Assembly (NCBI GenBank): GCA_938036345.1
Contig: CALHPJ010000018.1
Location: 62,001 to 126,000, forward strand
Length of the DNA: 64,000 bases
Source of the DNA: an uncultured Thermofilaceae archaeon
GTDB lineage: Archaea > Thermoproteota > Thermoprotei > Thermofilales > Thermofilaceae
Direction of reading: 5' to 3'
Positions 51,730 to 64,000 of the stretch are shown here, piece after piece. A program made the position numbers and the translations under genes. Positions within the stretch are counted from its first letter, which is position 1. Each line of letters starts with the position of its first letter. The notes below the pieces were generated by a model. The model ran no database searches. It was not told the DNA's origin and saw nothing but the letters and a program-made list of their open reading frames with translations.

Positions 51730-51970
51730 TGTAAATTGAGTAACTGTGCGGAGCAATTGGCAGATTCATAGCTAAGCGGTGGAAAAGCCGCACATAATCG
51801 AGGAGGAGGGACTCTTGGCGTGGGACTGATCGAGGTTGGCGGCACCTGAACTGCGGTAAACGAACCCCTAGTTGCGGGTCGAGGAGACTAACAAGGTTGC
51901 GAGAGATGAGGCCCGAAAACTAGCGATTGAGTCTACCAGCCGAGAATTACGCGGTCCAGAACTCAAGATA
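51730..51970 (+). ncRNA. Candidate structured non-coding RNA, class unknown
   Basis: About 240 bases with no credible reading frame, flanked by a TATA box upstream and the ppsA promoter (TTAAAACATT near 51983) downstream. The two ends pair over five helix pieces: TTGAGT 51736-51741 with ACTCAA 51961-51966, CTG 51744-51746 with CAG 51957-51959, TGCG 51747-51750 with CGCG 51950-51953, AATT 51755-51758 with AATT 51945-51948, GGC 51759-51761 with GCC 51939-51941. Inside lie a hairpin (GCGGT/GCCGC, 51776-51791), a second long-range helix (GGACTC 51809-51814 with GAGTCT 51929-51934) and small hairpins. It recalls the layout of RNase P RNA, but the universal GGAAAGUC is not present, so no class is assigned. 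Confidence 0.5.
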
Positions 51971-52016
51971 CCAGGGTAATCCTTAAAACATTACACGCAT
52001 CCCCCTCCTGAGAGAC

Positions 52017-54497
52017 ATGGATAAGGCGACAAAAATAGTATTGTGGTTCGAAGAGCTGGGAAAAGAAGATGTCCCTCTAGTTGGTGGCAAGTGCGCTAAC
52101 TTGGGCGAGATGCTCAAAGCCGGTATACCCGTTCCACCAGGTTTTGCCGTTAGCGCGTACGCTTACAAACGCTTCATAGAAGAAACAGGCATCAAAGATA
52201 AGATTCAGAGTATCTTGAGGGAAAGAGTAAAGCCCGGCGCCTCTGCCCCAGAGGATTACATAGAAGCCAGCAAGGAAATTAGGAAATTGATAGAAAGTAC
52301 GCCTATGCCTAAAGATATTGAAAGCGAGATAAGAAGAGCTTATAGGGAACTCAGCAGGCATGTGGGTAAAACTGAAGAGTTTGTAGCTGTACGGAGTAGT
52401 GCTACGGCAGAAGACTTACCCGATGCAAGTTTTGCGGGGCAACAGGAAACGTATCTCAATGTAAAAGGAGAAGACGATGTGATTGACAAAGTTAGAAAGT
52501 GCTGGTCTAGCCTATTCACTCCTAGAGCCATATTCTATAGGGAGAGCAAAGGTTTCTCGCACGAGAAGGTTCTAATAAGTGTAGCTGTGCAAAAAATGGT
52601 TAACTCCCGCGCGGCTGGAGTCATATTTACGATACACCCCGTTACCGGGGAGCGGGATAAAATAGTGATCGAGGGGTCCTGGGGGCTCGGCGAAAGCGTC
52701 GTTGCTGGGAAAGTCACTCCTGATGAGTGGGTTGTTGATAAGAACACGCTAACAATACTCGAGAGGAGAGTAGCCGAGAAAACCTTCGAAATAGTAAGAG
52801 ACAGGTTGACCGGCCGAAACATAGAGAGGGAAGTTGAACCGGAACGACGGACAATGCCGGCTCTAAACGATGAGGAGGTGCTTGAGCTGGCGAAGCTCGC
52901 CGTAAAAATCGAGAAACATTACGGCAGGCCGATGGACATCGAGTGGGCTATCGATAGGGATTTGGAGTTTCCCGAAAATGTGTTTATCGTCCAGGCCAGG
53001 CCGGAAACCGTATGGAGCTCTAAAGGTGTTGAAGTTAAGCCGGCAGAGGCTAGGGGCGTGAGATTGACTGAAGCTAAAGCGGTGGTGAAAGGCTTAGCTG
53101 CTAGCCCTGGCGTGGCCTTTGGCAAAGCCAAAGTTTGCTTAACCCTCGAAGATGCCAAGAACCTGATGCAGAAAGGGGATATCCTAGTTACTAGAATGAC
53201 CGATCCCGACTGGGTACCTTACATGAGGTTAGCGGCAGCGATAGTGACTGACGAGGGAGGCATGACCGCTCACGCGGCTATAGTTAGCAGGGAGCTCGGG
53301 ATCCCGTGCATAGTAGGCACGCGTGAGGCAACCAAATTAATGCAAACTGAGAAGGAGTACACGGTCGATGCCAGAACTGGAGTTGTCTATGAAGGGTACG
53401 TAGAAGATATACTAGGTAAGAAAGAGGAGAAACCAGCGGCTATAACAGCGCCCGTAGAACTAATAGTAAAGCCGGTTACCGCTACAAAAATCTACATGAA
53501 CTTGGGGGTACCAGAGAAAATTACAGAGTATAGGAACTTACCATTCGACGGCATTGGGTTAATGCGCGTCGAGTTCATAATGGCCAGCTACGTTGGCGAG
53601 CACCCATTATACTTGCTTGAAACCGGGAGGGGCGACGTTCTAGTCAATAGGATGGCTGAAGGTATCGCGATGGTGGCTAGGGAGATATACCCCAGACCCA
53701 TTGTCGTCAGGTTCAGCGACTTTAAGACCAATGAGTACAGGCAGCTAAAGGGAGGTGAAAAGTACGAACCGCATGAGGATAACCCAATGCTAGGCTGGCG
53801 GGGGGTGAGCAGATATATCAGCCCGCAGTACGAGAAGGCTTTCAGGCTTGAGGTTCGAGCGATAAAGGTGGTCAGAGATGACATGGGTCTTAGCAACGTG
53901 TGGGTAATGGCACCCTTCGTGCGGACTCTATGGGAAGCAGAGAAATTTGTAAAGCTCTTAGCCGAAGAGGGGCTTGAGAGCAGTCGAGACTTTAAGGTAT
54001 GGGCGATGGCGGAGGTTCCAAGCATAGTTTTCCTGGCTGAAGAGTTCTCCAGGTACTTTGACGGGTTCAGCATAGGCAGCAACGACCTTACGCAGCTTAC
54101 CTTGGGTACTGATAGGGACAGCGCCATTCTACCGAAGATTGATCCGCGGTACTTTGATGAGCGAGATCCAGCAGTTAGAACTGCTGTAGCTATGTTGATC
54201 GAGAAAGCCCATAACTCACCGTATGGCTACAGGACGGTTAGCATCTGTGGCCAAGCACCCAGCGTTTACCCAGAATTCACAGAGTTCCTAGTTCGAAGTG
54301 GAATCGATAGCGTAAGTGTGAACCCCGATGTTGTAGTTAGAACGAGAGAGCTCGTATCCTCTATCGAGCGCAGAATAATGCTTGAGAAGCTGCTTGGCGT
54401 TGAACGCTACGACGAGGATCTTGGCTGGCCTATGAGACGCCTTAAGAAAGGTTTGCCGAATGTTTGGGCACGCCGAGTCGATGAAGTAGACTTGTAA
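52017..54497 (+). CDS. ppsA: Phosphoenolpyruvate synthase
   Basis: Makes phosphoenolpyruvate from pyruvate and ATP at the start of gluconeogenesis; the reverse reaction is possible in some archaea. 826 residues. The ATP-binding N-terminal domain has VRSSATAEDLPDASFAGQQE near residues 124-143. The swivelling phosphohistidine is in DEGGMTAHAAIVSRELGIPC near 415-434. The C-terminal PEP/pyruvate barrel has GIGLMRVEFI near 509, GSNDLTQLTLGTDRD near 688 and the catalytic cysteine in SICGQAPS near 742. A TATA-like TTAAAACATT about 30 bases before the ATG suggests its own leaderless promoter. Confidence 0.96.
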   Translation: MDKATKIVLWFEELGKEDVPLVGGKCANLGEMLKAGIPVPPGFAVSAYAYKRFIEETGIKDKIQSILRERVKPGASAPEDYIEASKEIRKLIESTPMPKDIESEIRRAYRELSRHVGKTEEFVAVRSSATAEDLPDASFAGQQETYLNVKGEDDVIDKVRKCWSSLFTPRAIFYRESKGFSHEKVLISVAVQKMVNSRAAGVIFTIHPVTGERDKIVIEGSWGLGESVVAGKVTPDEWVVDKNTLTILERRVAEKTFEIVRDRLTGRNIEREVEPERRTMPALNDEEVLELAKLAVKIEKHYGRPMDIEWAIDRDLEFPENVFIVQARPETVWSSKGVEVKPAEARGVRLTEAKAVVKGLAASPGVAFGKAKVCLTLEDAKNLMQKGDILVTRMTDPDWVPYMRLAAAIVTDEGGMTAHAAIVSRELGIPCIVGTREATKLMQTEKEYTVDARTGVVYEGYVEDILGKKEEKPAAITAPVELIVKPVTATKIYMNLGVPEKITEYRNLPFDGIGLMRVEFIMASYVGEHPLYLLETGRGDVLVNRMAEGIAMVAREIYPRPIVVRFSDFKTNEYRQLKGGEKYEPHEDNPMLGWRGVSRYISPQYEKAFRLEVRAIKVVRDDMGLSNVWVMAPFVRTLWEAEKFVKLLAEEGLESSRDFKVWAMAEVPSIVFLAEEFSRYFDGFSIGSNDLTQLTLGTDRDSAILPKIDPRYFDERDPAVRTAVAMLIEKAHNSPYGYRTVSICGQAPSVYPEFTEFLVRSGIDSVSVNPDVVVRTRELVSSIERRIMLEKLLGVERYDEDLGWPMRRLKKGLPNVWARRVDEVDL

Positions 54498-54636
54498 GGA
54501 GAGGAAACGTTTGCTGTCATTTTTTAAATTTTAATGGTTCGGTCGAGTTTTACTGATGATTCAACCTAACGCGGTAAAAGGTGGCCTTTAAAGGCAACAT
54601 AAAGTTTATGTACGATATTCGCTCCAGCCTTTGGGC

Positions 54637-54879
54637 ATGTCACATAGGGTTAATATTTTGGAGCATGAACTCGTGCCACAGCATATTCTCCTCAGCGAAG
54701 AGGAGGCCTCTAAGATCTTGAAAAGGATGGGTATATCCAGACGGCAGTTACCGTGGATTCTCGCCTCAGACCCTGTAGCTAAAGCCATCGGCGCGAAACC
54801 GGGCGACGTTGTCATGGTCATTAGAAAAAGCCCGACGGCGGGGGTATCGGTTGCTTTGAGATACGTAATCAGAGGGTGA
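54637..54879 (+). CDS. rpoH: RNA polymerase subunit H (Rpo5/RpoH)
   Basis: 80-residue archaeal homologue of the C-terminal domain of Rpb5. The start ATG at 54637 is supported by AAAGTTTATG at about 54601-54610, some 30 bases upstream. Core: [59 protein letters not shown]. Its last four bases overlap the first rpoB start codon, so the polymerase operon rpoH-rpoB-rpoA1-rpoA2 is continuous. Confidence 0.95.
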   Translation: MSHRVNILEHELVPQHILLSEEEASKILKRMGISRRQLPWILASDPVAKAIGAKPGDVVMVIRKSPTAGVSVALRYVIRG

Positions 54880-57800
54880 TCCGGGTGAGTTGGAAGTACT
54901 CACGGGATGATGCTTGGCTGCTAGTTCAGGCTTTCATTAGGGAGCACGGCTTGGTAAGGCAGCACCTTGATTCGTATAACAAGTTTGTAGAGAAAACCTT
55001 GCAAGAGGTAGTGAACGACGCGGGGCCTGTGGAATCCGGCATCCCCGGGCTGGTTATCGGTTTAGGGAAGGTATACGTGGAAAATCCCAGGGTCAAGGAG
55101 GCAGACGGGTCTGAAAGTTCGACCTTACCCATGGAGGCGAGGATTAGAAACTTGACCTACGCTGCACCCATTTTTCTAGAAATGACCCTTATCGAGGAGG
55201 GCGAAGAAAAGGATAGGGCGAAGGTATACATTGGCGATCTTCCAATCATGGTCAAGTCGGTGAAATGCCCTCTATCTAAAATGAGTGATGAAGAGCAAGT
55301 TAAAGTCGGTGAGGATCCCGGGGATCCCGGCGGCTATTTCATTATCAATGGGTCTGAAAGGGTCTTAATAGTACAGGAGGATTTGGCTGTAAATAAGGTT
55401 TTAGTCGATTATGGACCCAGCGGTAGCTCTGTGACTCACGTTGCTAAAGTCTTTTCCTCGACAGCTGCATACAGGGTGCCCATAACTGTCGAGAGAACCA
55501 GGGATGGGCAATTACACGTGACCTTCCCATCTGTTCCGACGAGGATTCCGATAATAGTAATGATGCGCGCTCTTGGGTTGGAAAGCGATAAGGAAATTGT
55601 TAACGCAATTACCGATGACCCGGAGATTTTGAACGAGCTTTATCCAACTCTTATCGAGCAAAGCAGGATCGCCCCCTCGGTGGAAGAGGCGTTAGATTAT
55701 ATAGGCGCCAGGGTCGCCATTGGTCAACCTAAGGAGGTGAGAATCGAACGAGCGCAGCAAGTAATAGATCAGTATTTCCTTCCCCACATAGGTTTGAAGC
55801 CGGAGAATAGAGTGGATAAAGCGTACTTTTTGGGTCAAATGGTTGAAAAATTGCTTGAATTAGCTCTCGGGAGGAGAAGTCCGGATGACAAGGATCACTT
55901 AGCGAATAAGAGGTTCAAGCTGGCAGGGGACCTGATGGCCTCCGTCTTTCGTCAGGCCTTTAAGCAGTTTGTTAGAGACTTAAAGTACCAGCTCGAGAAA
56001 AACCGAAGCAAGAGCAGGGAAGTTAATTTGCATACGCTTGCAAGGGCCGACGTAATAACGGACAAGCTTCGAAACGCGCTAGCTACAGGTAACTGGCCTG
56101 GTGGACGTACAGGCGTTAGCCAGATCCTGGATCGAACAAACTACCTGTCTACTGTTAGTCATCTCAGACGGGTTGTTTCCCCACTCAGCCGAACTCAACC
56201 ACATTTCGAAGCTAGAGAGTTGCACGCGACTCAGTGGGGCATGCTATGCCCGGTGGAGAGTCCTGAAGGACAGAACTGCGGTTTGGTGAAGAACCTGGCG
56301 TTGCTCGCCACGATATCGATAGGAATCGACGAGAAAGAGGTGTATGAGCTGCTCATACACAGGCTGGGGGTTGTTCCAATAAAGGAGGCCAGAGAAAGAG
56401 GCGTTAAAGGTAGTAAGGTATTCCTGAACATGAGGCTTATAGGTGTCCATGAAGACGGAGCCGAGCTAGTGAAGGTTTTAAGAGAACTGAGAAGACAGGG
56501 CAAGCTGCACCATGAAGTTAACGTAGCCCACTACAAAAACGAGTATATAAATGAGGTCTACATAAACTGCGATAGCGGTAGGATACGGAGGCCTTTACTA
56601 GTAGTTGAAAACGGCGAGCTGAAATTAAAGCCACTGCACCTAGCGAAGCTACGCAGTGGGGAATGGAGCTGGAACGATCTGATCAGAAAAGGTATTGTTG
56701 AATACCTGGATGCAGAGGAGGAAGAGAATGCGCTTATCGCGGAAAGTATAGATTCCATAACGCCGGAGACAACTCATGTTGAAATAACACCCGCTGCTAT
56801 ACTGGGTGTTGTTGCCTCCGTTATCCCGTACCCCGAATTCAATCAGTCACCGCGCAATAGCTACGAGGCTGCTATGGCGAAACAAGCGCTCGGGTTCCCC
56901 GCGGCAAACTTTACCCACAGAATGGATCCCCGCATGCACTTTTTACACTACCCACAGAAGCCGCTGGTTAAAACCAAGATATTTGACTTAATTAATTTGG
57001 ATGATAGACCTTTCGGGCAAAACGTTGTAGTGGCTGTCTTAACTGGCGGTGGGTACAACATTCAGGATGCCATAGTAATAAACAAGGCATCGATAGAGAG
57101 GGGGTTGGCGCGTTCCACCTTCTTTAGGACCTACGAGGCTGTAGAGGTTAAATATCCAGGAGGTCAGGAAGACAAAATTGAAGTACCACCCGAAGACGTA
57201 ATGGGCTATAGGTCTAAAGAGGCGTATTTAAAGCTGGATCCGCGGGATGGCATTGCTTTTCCCGAGTCAGAAGTAAAAGGCGGTGAGGTAATCATAGGCA
57301 AGACAAGCCCGCCGCGCTTCATGAGCAGCTTCTTTGATTACCGGGCAACCACAAAAAGAAGGGATACCTCAGTCAGCATTAGGCTCAACGAATCCGGCAT
57401 CGTTGATAGAGTCACTATAGCGGAGGACGTCGACGGGAACCGATTGGTAAAAGTTAGGGTTAGGGATCCCAGGCCTCCCGAGCTGGGCGATAAATTTGCA
57501 TCAAGGCACGGCCAGAAGGGAGTAGTGGGTTTAATTTTGCCAGCAGAAGATATGCCGTTTACGGAGGATGGTATTGTTCCAGATATTCTGATAAATCCGC
57601 ATGCCATTCCCTCTCGAATGACCGTAGGACAGTTGCTGGAATCAATAGCTGGAAAAGTCGCGTCTCTAGCCGGCATTAGCATCGATGCGACAGCTTTTGA
57701 AGGTACTCCGGAGAGGCAGCTTAGAAATATGCTTCAAAAACTCGGGTTTAGGAGCGACGGCAAGGAAGTCCTCTACAGCGGAATTACCGGTGAGCGACTA

Positions 57801-58232
57801 GAGGTTGAGGTATTCATCGGAGTAACCTACTACCAGAAGCTCCACCACATGGTTGCAGATAAAATCCACGCGAGAGCTAGGGGACGCGTTCAGATACTTA
57901 CCAGGCAGCCGACAGAGGGAAGGGCCAGAGAAGGTGGATTGAGGTTCGGTGAGATGGAGAAAGACTGCTTAATTGGGCATGGGGCATCAATTCTGCTGAA
58001 AGAACGGCTCTTTGAGTCCTCAGATAAAACACCGATCTTTGTCTGCAATAAATGCAATTTCTTAGGATGGTACGACGCTAGGCGAAATGAGTACGTTTGC
58101 CCGATATGCGGTGACCGAGGCGAGCTTCACCCTGTCTACGTTTCATACGCCTTTAAGCTTCTGCTTCAAGAACTTATAAGTTTGGGAATAGCGCCTCGAG
58201 TAATTCTGGAAGATAAGGTCGGGGTGGTGTAA
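54876..58232 (+). CDS. rpoB: RNA polymerase subunit B (Rpo2), undivided
   Basis: Second largest polymerase subunit, 1118 residues in one chain, as in crenarchaea; many euryarchaea split it. Start GTG at 54876, with another GTG at 54885 close by. Visible are the lobe and protrusion regions, the fork with [20 protein letters not shown] and [20 protein letters not shown] near residues 435-475, the hybrid-binding [20 protein letters not shown] near 710, and [16 protein letters not shown] near 869. The C-terminal zinc ribbon is [20 protein letters not shown] near 1062-1081. Two bases separate it from rpoA1. Confidence 0.97.
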   Translation: MIRVSWKYSRDDAWLLVQAFIREHGLVRQHLDSYNKFVEKTLQEVVNDAGPVESGIPGLVIGLGKVYVENPRVKEADGSESSTLPMEARIRNLTYAAPIFLEMTLIEEGEEKDRAKVYIGDLPIMVKSVKCPLSKMSDEEQVKVGEDPGDPGGYFIINGSERVLIVQEDLAVNKVLVDYGPSGSSVTHVAKVFSSTAAYRVPITVERTRDGQLHVTFPSVPTRIPIIVMMRALGLESDKEIVNAITDDPEILNELYPTLIEQSRIAPSVEEALDYIGARVAIGQPKEVRIERAQQVIDQYFLPHIGLKPENRVDKAYFLGQMVEKLLELALGRRSPDDKDHLANKRFKLAGDLMASVFRQAFKQFVRDLKYQLEKNRSKSREVNLHTLARADVITDKLRNALATGNWPGGRTGVSQILDRTNYLSTVSHLRRVVSPLSRTQPHFEARELHATQWGMLCPVESPEGQNCGLVKNLALLATISIGIDEKEVYELLIHRLGVVPIKEARERGVKGSKVFLNMRLIGVHEDGAELVKVLRELRRQGKLHHEVNVAHYKNEYINEVYINCDSGRIRRPLLVVENGELKLKPLHLAKLRSGEWSWNDLIRKGIVEYLDAEEEENALIAESIDSITPETTHVEITPAAILGVVASVIPYPEFNQSPRNSYEAAMAKQALGFPAANFTHRMDPRMHFLHYPQKPLVKTKIFDLINLDDRPFGQNVVVAVLTGGGYNIQDAIVINKASIERGLARSTFFRTYEAVEVKYPGGQEDKIEVPPEDVMGYRSKEAYLKLDPRDGIAFPESEVKGGEVIIGKTSPPRFMSSFFDYRATTKRRDTSVSIRLNESGIVDRVTIAEDVDGNRLVKVRVRDPRPPELGDKFASRHGQKGVVGLILPAEDMPFTEDGIVPDILINPHAIPSRMTVGQLLESIAGKVASLAGISIDATAFEGTPERQLRNMLQKLGFRSDGKEVLYSGITGERLEVEVFIGVTYYQKLHHMVADKIHARARGRVQILTRQPTEGRAREGGLRFGEMEKDCLIGHGASILLKERLFESSDKTPIFVCNKCNFLGWYDARRNEYVCPICGDRGELHPVYVSYAFKLLLQELISLGIAPRVILEDKVGVV

Positions 58233-58234
58233 AC

Positions 58235-62109
<3,875 letters not shown>

Positions 62110-62203
62110 AGAGATGCCGCGGTAAATTTATAGCGGTGGATTGGTAGGGTTTCTGCAGCAAAGGTATGTCGATTACAATTGAAGCAGTGCTCTGGTGGTC
62201 GAA

Positions 62204-62509
62204 ATGGATATAGTCCGCGAAATACAGGCGGCAATAAAAACGGGGAAGGTAGTATTCGGTTACAGACAAACGCTAAAGTCTATTGTCAACAATCAAGCAA
62301 AATTAGTAATAATTTCTTCAAATATGCCAGAGCCGCTTCGCAGGGACATTACGAAGCTCTGTAAGCTAGCTGATATACCAACGTACGAATTCCCAGGAAC
62401 CTCTTGGGATCTAGGGGCGGTCTGCAATAAGCCCTTCATGGTGGCCACCTTAGCGGTGCTTGATCCAGGCGCGAGCGGCATAATTGAGCTAGCTAAGGGT
62501 GCCCAGTGA
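62204..62509 (+). CDS. rpl30e: 50S ribosomal protein L30e (eL30)
   Basis: 101-residue RNA-binding protein of the L7Ae fold from the ATG at 62204 (a GTG at 62195 would add three residues). Core: DIVREIQAAIKTGKVVFGYR, QTLKSIVNNQAKLVIISSNM, VCNKPFMVATLAVLDPGASG. Located between rpoA2 and nusA as in most archaea. No gap to nusA: the next start follows its stop directly. Confidence 0.95.
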   Translation: MDIVREIQAAIKTGKVVFGYRQTLKSIVNNQAKLVIISSNMPEPLRRDITKLCKLADIPTYEFPGTSWDLGAVCNKPFMVATLAVLDPGASGIIELAKGAQ

Positions 62510-62944
62510 ATGGCCGGTGTTAAATTGACGGAAAACGAGCTACAACATATTTCAATTTTCGAGGCAATAACACAGGTAGAAGCGCTAGATTGCATAGTGG
62601 ATGAGGATGATAACAGGGTCATATTCGTAGTAAGCAAGGGAGCTGCTGGAAAAGCGATAGGTAGCAATGGAAGCAATGTTAGAACGCTTAGGCAGGTCCT
62701 ACGCAAGGAAGTCGATATCGTAGAAAAAGGGGAAACACTGGAGGAGCTAATTTTTTCGGCTCTTTTCCCTGCTACGGTTAAGTCGATCGAGGTTAGAAAA
62801 GATAACAATGGTAGGAGCACCGTACTAGTCGAAGTGCCTTTTGAAGAGAAGGGTTTAGCGATAGGGAAAGGCGGAAGGAATGTGCGAAGGGCAAAACTGC
62901 TTGTTAAAAGATACTTTGGCATCGACAACCTGATACTTAGATAA
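62510..62944 (+). CDS. nusA: NusA-like transcription elongation factor (archaeal)
   Basis: 144-residue protein with two KH domains and no S1 domain, as in archaeal NusA. KH1 carries VSKGAAGKAIGSNGSNVRTL near residues 42-61, KH2 carries EKGLAIGKGGRNVRRAKLLV near 112-131. It binds RNA and probably affects termination or pausing. Operon position between L30e and S12 is classical. Confidence 0.94.
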   Translation: MAGVKLTENELQHISIFEAITQVEALDCIVDEDDNRVIFVVSKGAAGKAIGSNGSNVRTLRQVLRKEVDIVEKGETLEELIFSALFPATVKSIEVRKDNNGRSTVLVEVPFEEKGLAIGKGGRNVRRAKLLVKRYFGIDNLILR

Positions 62945-63031
62945 GTTCGCTCTCAAAACCTTGCGGCTTAAAGTAGATTGTCATTCCCGGGCTAAAATTT
63001 TTATCCCGGCAAGTCTCTGCCGGGGCGGGCT

Positions 63032-63475
63032 ATGCCGGGCTCGAAATCACCCAAAGGAATGCTTGCAGCTAGGAAGCTGGTTTTAAAGAGGAAAAAGCTC
63101 AGGTGGAGCGACGCTAACTATAAGGCCAGGATGTTAAACCTTAAGAAGCGCTTTGATCCTCTTGAAGGCGCACCTATGGCAAGGGGAATCGTGCTAGAGA
63201 AAGTGGGCGTTGAGAGTAGGCAACCAAATAGCGCGGTTCGCAAATGCGTCAGAGTTCAGTTAATAAAAAATGGAAAGGTTGTGACCGCATTCCTTCCAGG
63301 TGACGGTGCGTTGCTTTTCGTAAACGAGCACGATGAAGTAGTTATAGAAAGGATAGGAGGACCAGAGGGAAAGGCCTATGGCGATCTCCCCGGTGTTAGA
63401 TTTAAAGTAACTAAAGTTAACGGAGTTTCACTGAAAGAGATACTTCGGGGGAAGAAGCAGAAGCCTGTACGTTAA
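63032..63475 (+). CDS. rps12: 30S ribosomal protein S12 (uS12)
   Basis: 147-residue decoding-centre protein. The archaeal N-terminus [20 protein letters not shown] is followed by the universal core [40 protein letters not shown] and [25 protein letters not shown]-like TAAAATTTTTA at about 62992-63002 lies some 34 bases before the ATG. The usual following genes S7, EF-1alpha and S10 are absent; rpoD follows instead. Confidence 0.97.
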   Translation: MPGSKSPKGMLAARKLVLKRKKLRWSDANYKARMLNLKKRFDPLEGAPMARGIVLEKVGVESRQPNSAVRKCVRVQLIKNGKVVTAFLPGDGALLFVNEHDEVVIERIGGPEGKAYGDLPGVRFKVTKVNGVSLKEILRGKKQKPVR

Positions 63476-63489
63476 TTGGGGGCTTTACC

Positions 63490-64000
63490 TTGAATAAAAT
63501 CGAAGTGGCTTTTCGAAAGTTGGAGGAAAACTATGCGGAATTTGTAATAGAGGGTATTACTCCGGCGATAGCGAACGCTATCAGGAGAACAGCGATCTCG
63601 GATGTGCCAACGTTGGCAATAGACGAAGTTGCGATTGTTGAGAACTCCACCGTATTTTTCGACGAAATAATTGCCCATAGGTTAGGGTTAATCCCCTTGA
63701 AGGTTGATACTGAAACCTACGACGTTCTGCTTGAATGCTACGAAGAGGGTAAGAGGGATGACTGTGTGGCCATGCTAACGCTGGAGGTGGAAGCCGAGAA
63801 GCCGGGAACAGCGTACTCAGGCCATCTGAAATTCGCCGGCTTTATAGGGGAGTTCGCACGGCTGGCTTCCGCAGAGGTGAAACCGGTATCCGATTTGGTG
63901 CCTATTGTAAAGCTGGCGGCTGGGCAAAAGCTAGTATTAGAGGCCTATGCTAAAGTTGGCGTAGGCAGGGAGCATGCAAAATGGCAGCCCGTATCTATTG
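63490..64000 (+). CDS. rpoD: RNA polymerase subunit D (Rpo3), cut by window end
   Basis: Assembly-platform subunit of archaeal RNA polymerase, equivalent to Rpb3 and bacterial alpha. Reads from TTG at 63490, eight bases after TGGGGG, to the window edge (170 residues). Recognisable are YAEFVIEGITPAIANAIRRT and AISDVPTLAIDEVAIVENST near residues 15-54, then FFDEIIAHRLGLIPLKVDTE near 57-76 and VKLAAGQKLVLEAYAKVGVG with REHAKWQPVS near 156-167. It belongs normally with L18e, L13 and S9; here it follows S12. The C-terminal part with a possible iron-sulfur domain is beyond the edge. Confidence 0.93.
   Translation, partial: MNKIEVAFRKLEENYAEFVIEGITPAIANAIRRTAISDVPTLAIDEVAIVENSTVFFDEIIAHRLGLIPLKVDTETYDVLLECYEEGKRDDCVAMLTLEVEAEKPGTAYSGHLKFAGFIGEFARLASAEVKPVSDLVPIVKLAAGQKLVLEAYAKVGVGREHAKWQPVSI

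Noticed and set aside
51730-51970. Calling the structured RNA RNase P RNA or SRP RNA
   Set aside because: The universal RNase P string GGAAAGUC and the SRP GGAAGG/AGCAG loops are not found, so only a class-unknown RNA is claimed.

Overview
The window is a piece of a chromosome from a thermophilic archaeon of the Thermoproteota (Crenarchaeota). The support is an undivided RpoB beside a split RpoA1/RpoA2, archaeal TFE, TFS, MBF1, aIF2-alpha and aIF2-beta, RNase P Rpp29, Nop10, a GINS/PriS/PriL/PCNA block, geranylgeranyl-lipid genes and a tetraether lipid synthase. Six of seven tRNA genes carry introns, and many genes have a TATA-like box about 25-30 bases before the start codon (leaderless style). 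Heavy tRNA interruption and moderate base composition fit a Thermofilum-like lineage, but that is inference. I saw no CRISPR array, insertion sequence or integrase.

Layout. 1-7 kb: metabolic and housekeeping genes (glycerate kinase, metallo-beta-lactamase hydrolase, PAC2 protein, FGGY kinase, AmrS, dCTP deaminase, DUF89) and tRNA-Gln and tRNA-Lys. 7.2-11.8 kb: a whole ABC-transporter operon (ATPase, DUF47/PhoU-like protein, binding protein, fused permease), every gene broken by frameshifts or stop codons. 12.0-14.4 kb: ribosomal cluster L22-S3-L29-Rpp29-S17-L14. 14.4-27 kb: Mrr-like nuclease, tRNA-Ile, DHH phosphoesterase, ASCH-HTH protein, type IA topoisomerase and PhoH-KH ATPase, membrane and surface proteins, M48 protease, Trm112-like protein, GltX.

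27-36 kb: prepilin peptidase, tetraether lipid synthase with an unknown partner, MBF1-HflX-Trm56-TFE, and a regulator coupled to nicotinate phosphoribosyltransferase. 36-45 kb: tRNA-Gly and tRNA-Met, regulator plus mevalonate kinase, unknown protein plus ThpR, tRNA-Val, a three-gene overlapping set (RuvC-like protein, degenerate RecA-like ATPase, membrane protein), a UbiA prenyltransferase and the oligosaccharyltransferase AglB. 45-51 kb: the conserved archaeal block Nop10-aIF2alpha-S27e-L44e-GINS-PriS-PriL-PCNA-TFS, then aIF2-beta and a SWIM protein. 51.7-52 kb: a candidate structured non-coding RNA with its own TATA box. 52-64 kb: PEP synthase, then rpoH-rpoB-rpoA1-rpoA2-L30e-NusA-S12-rpoD, the last running off the edge.

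Functional links: 27-43 kb gathers several isoprenoid and membrane-lipid genes (mevalonate kinase, UbiA, tetraether synthase). The 45-64 kb end is almost entirely information processing. The most unusual items are the wholly decayed transporter operon, the unassigned structured RNA at about 51.73-51.97 kb, and the RuvC-like/RecA-like operon at 40-41.5 kb.
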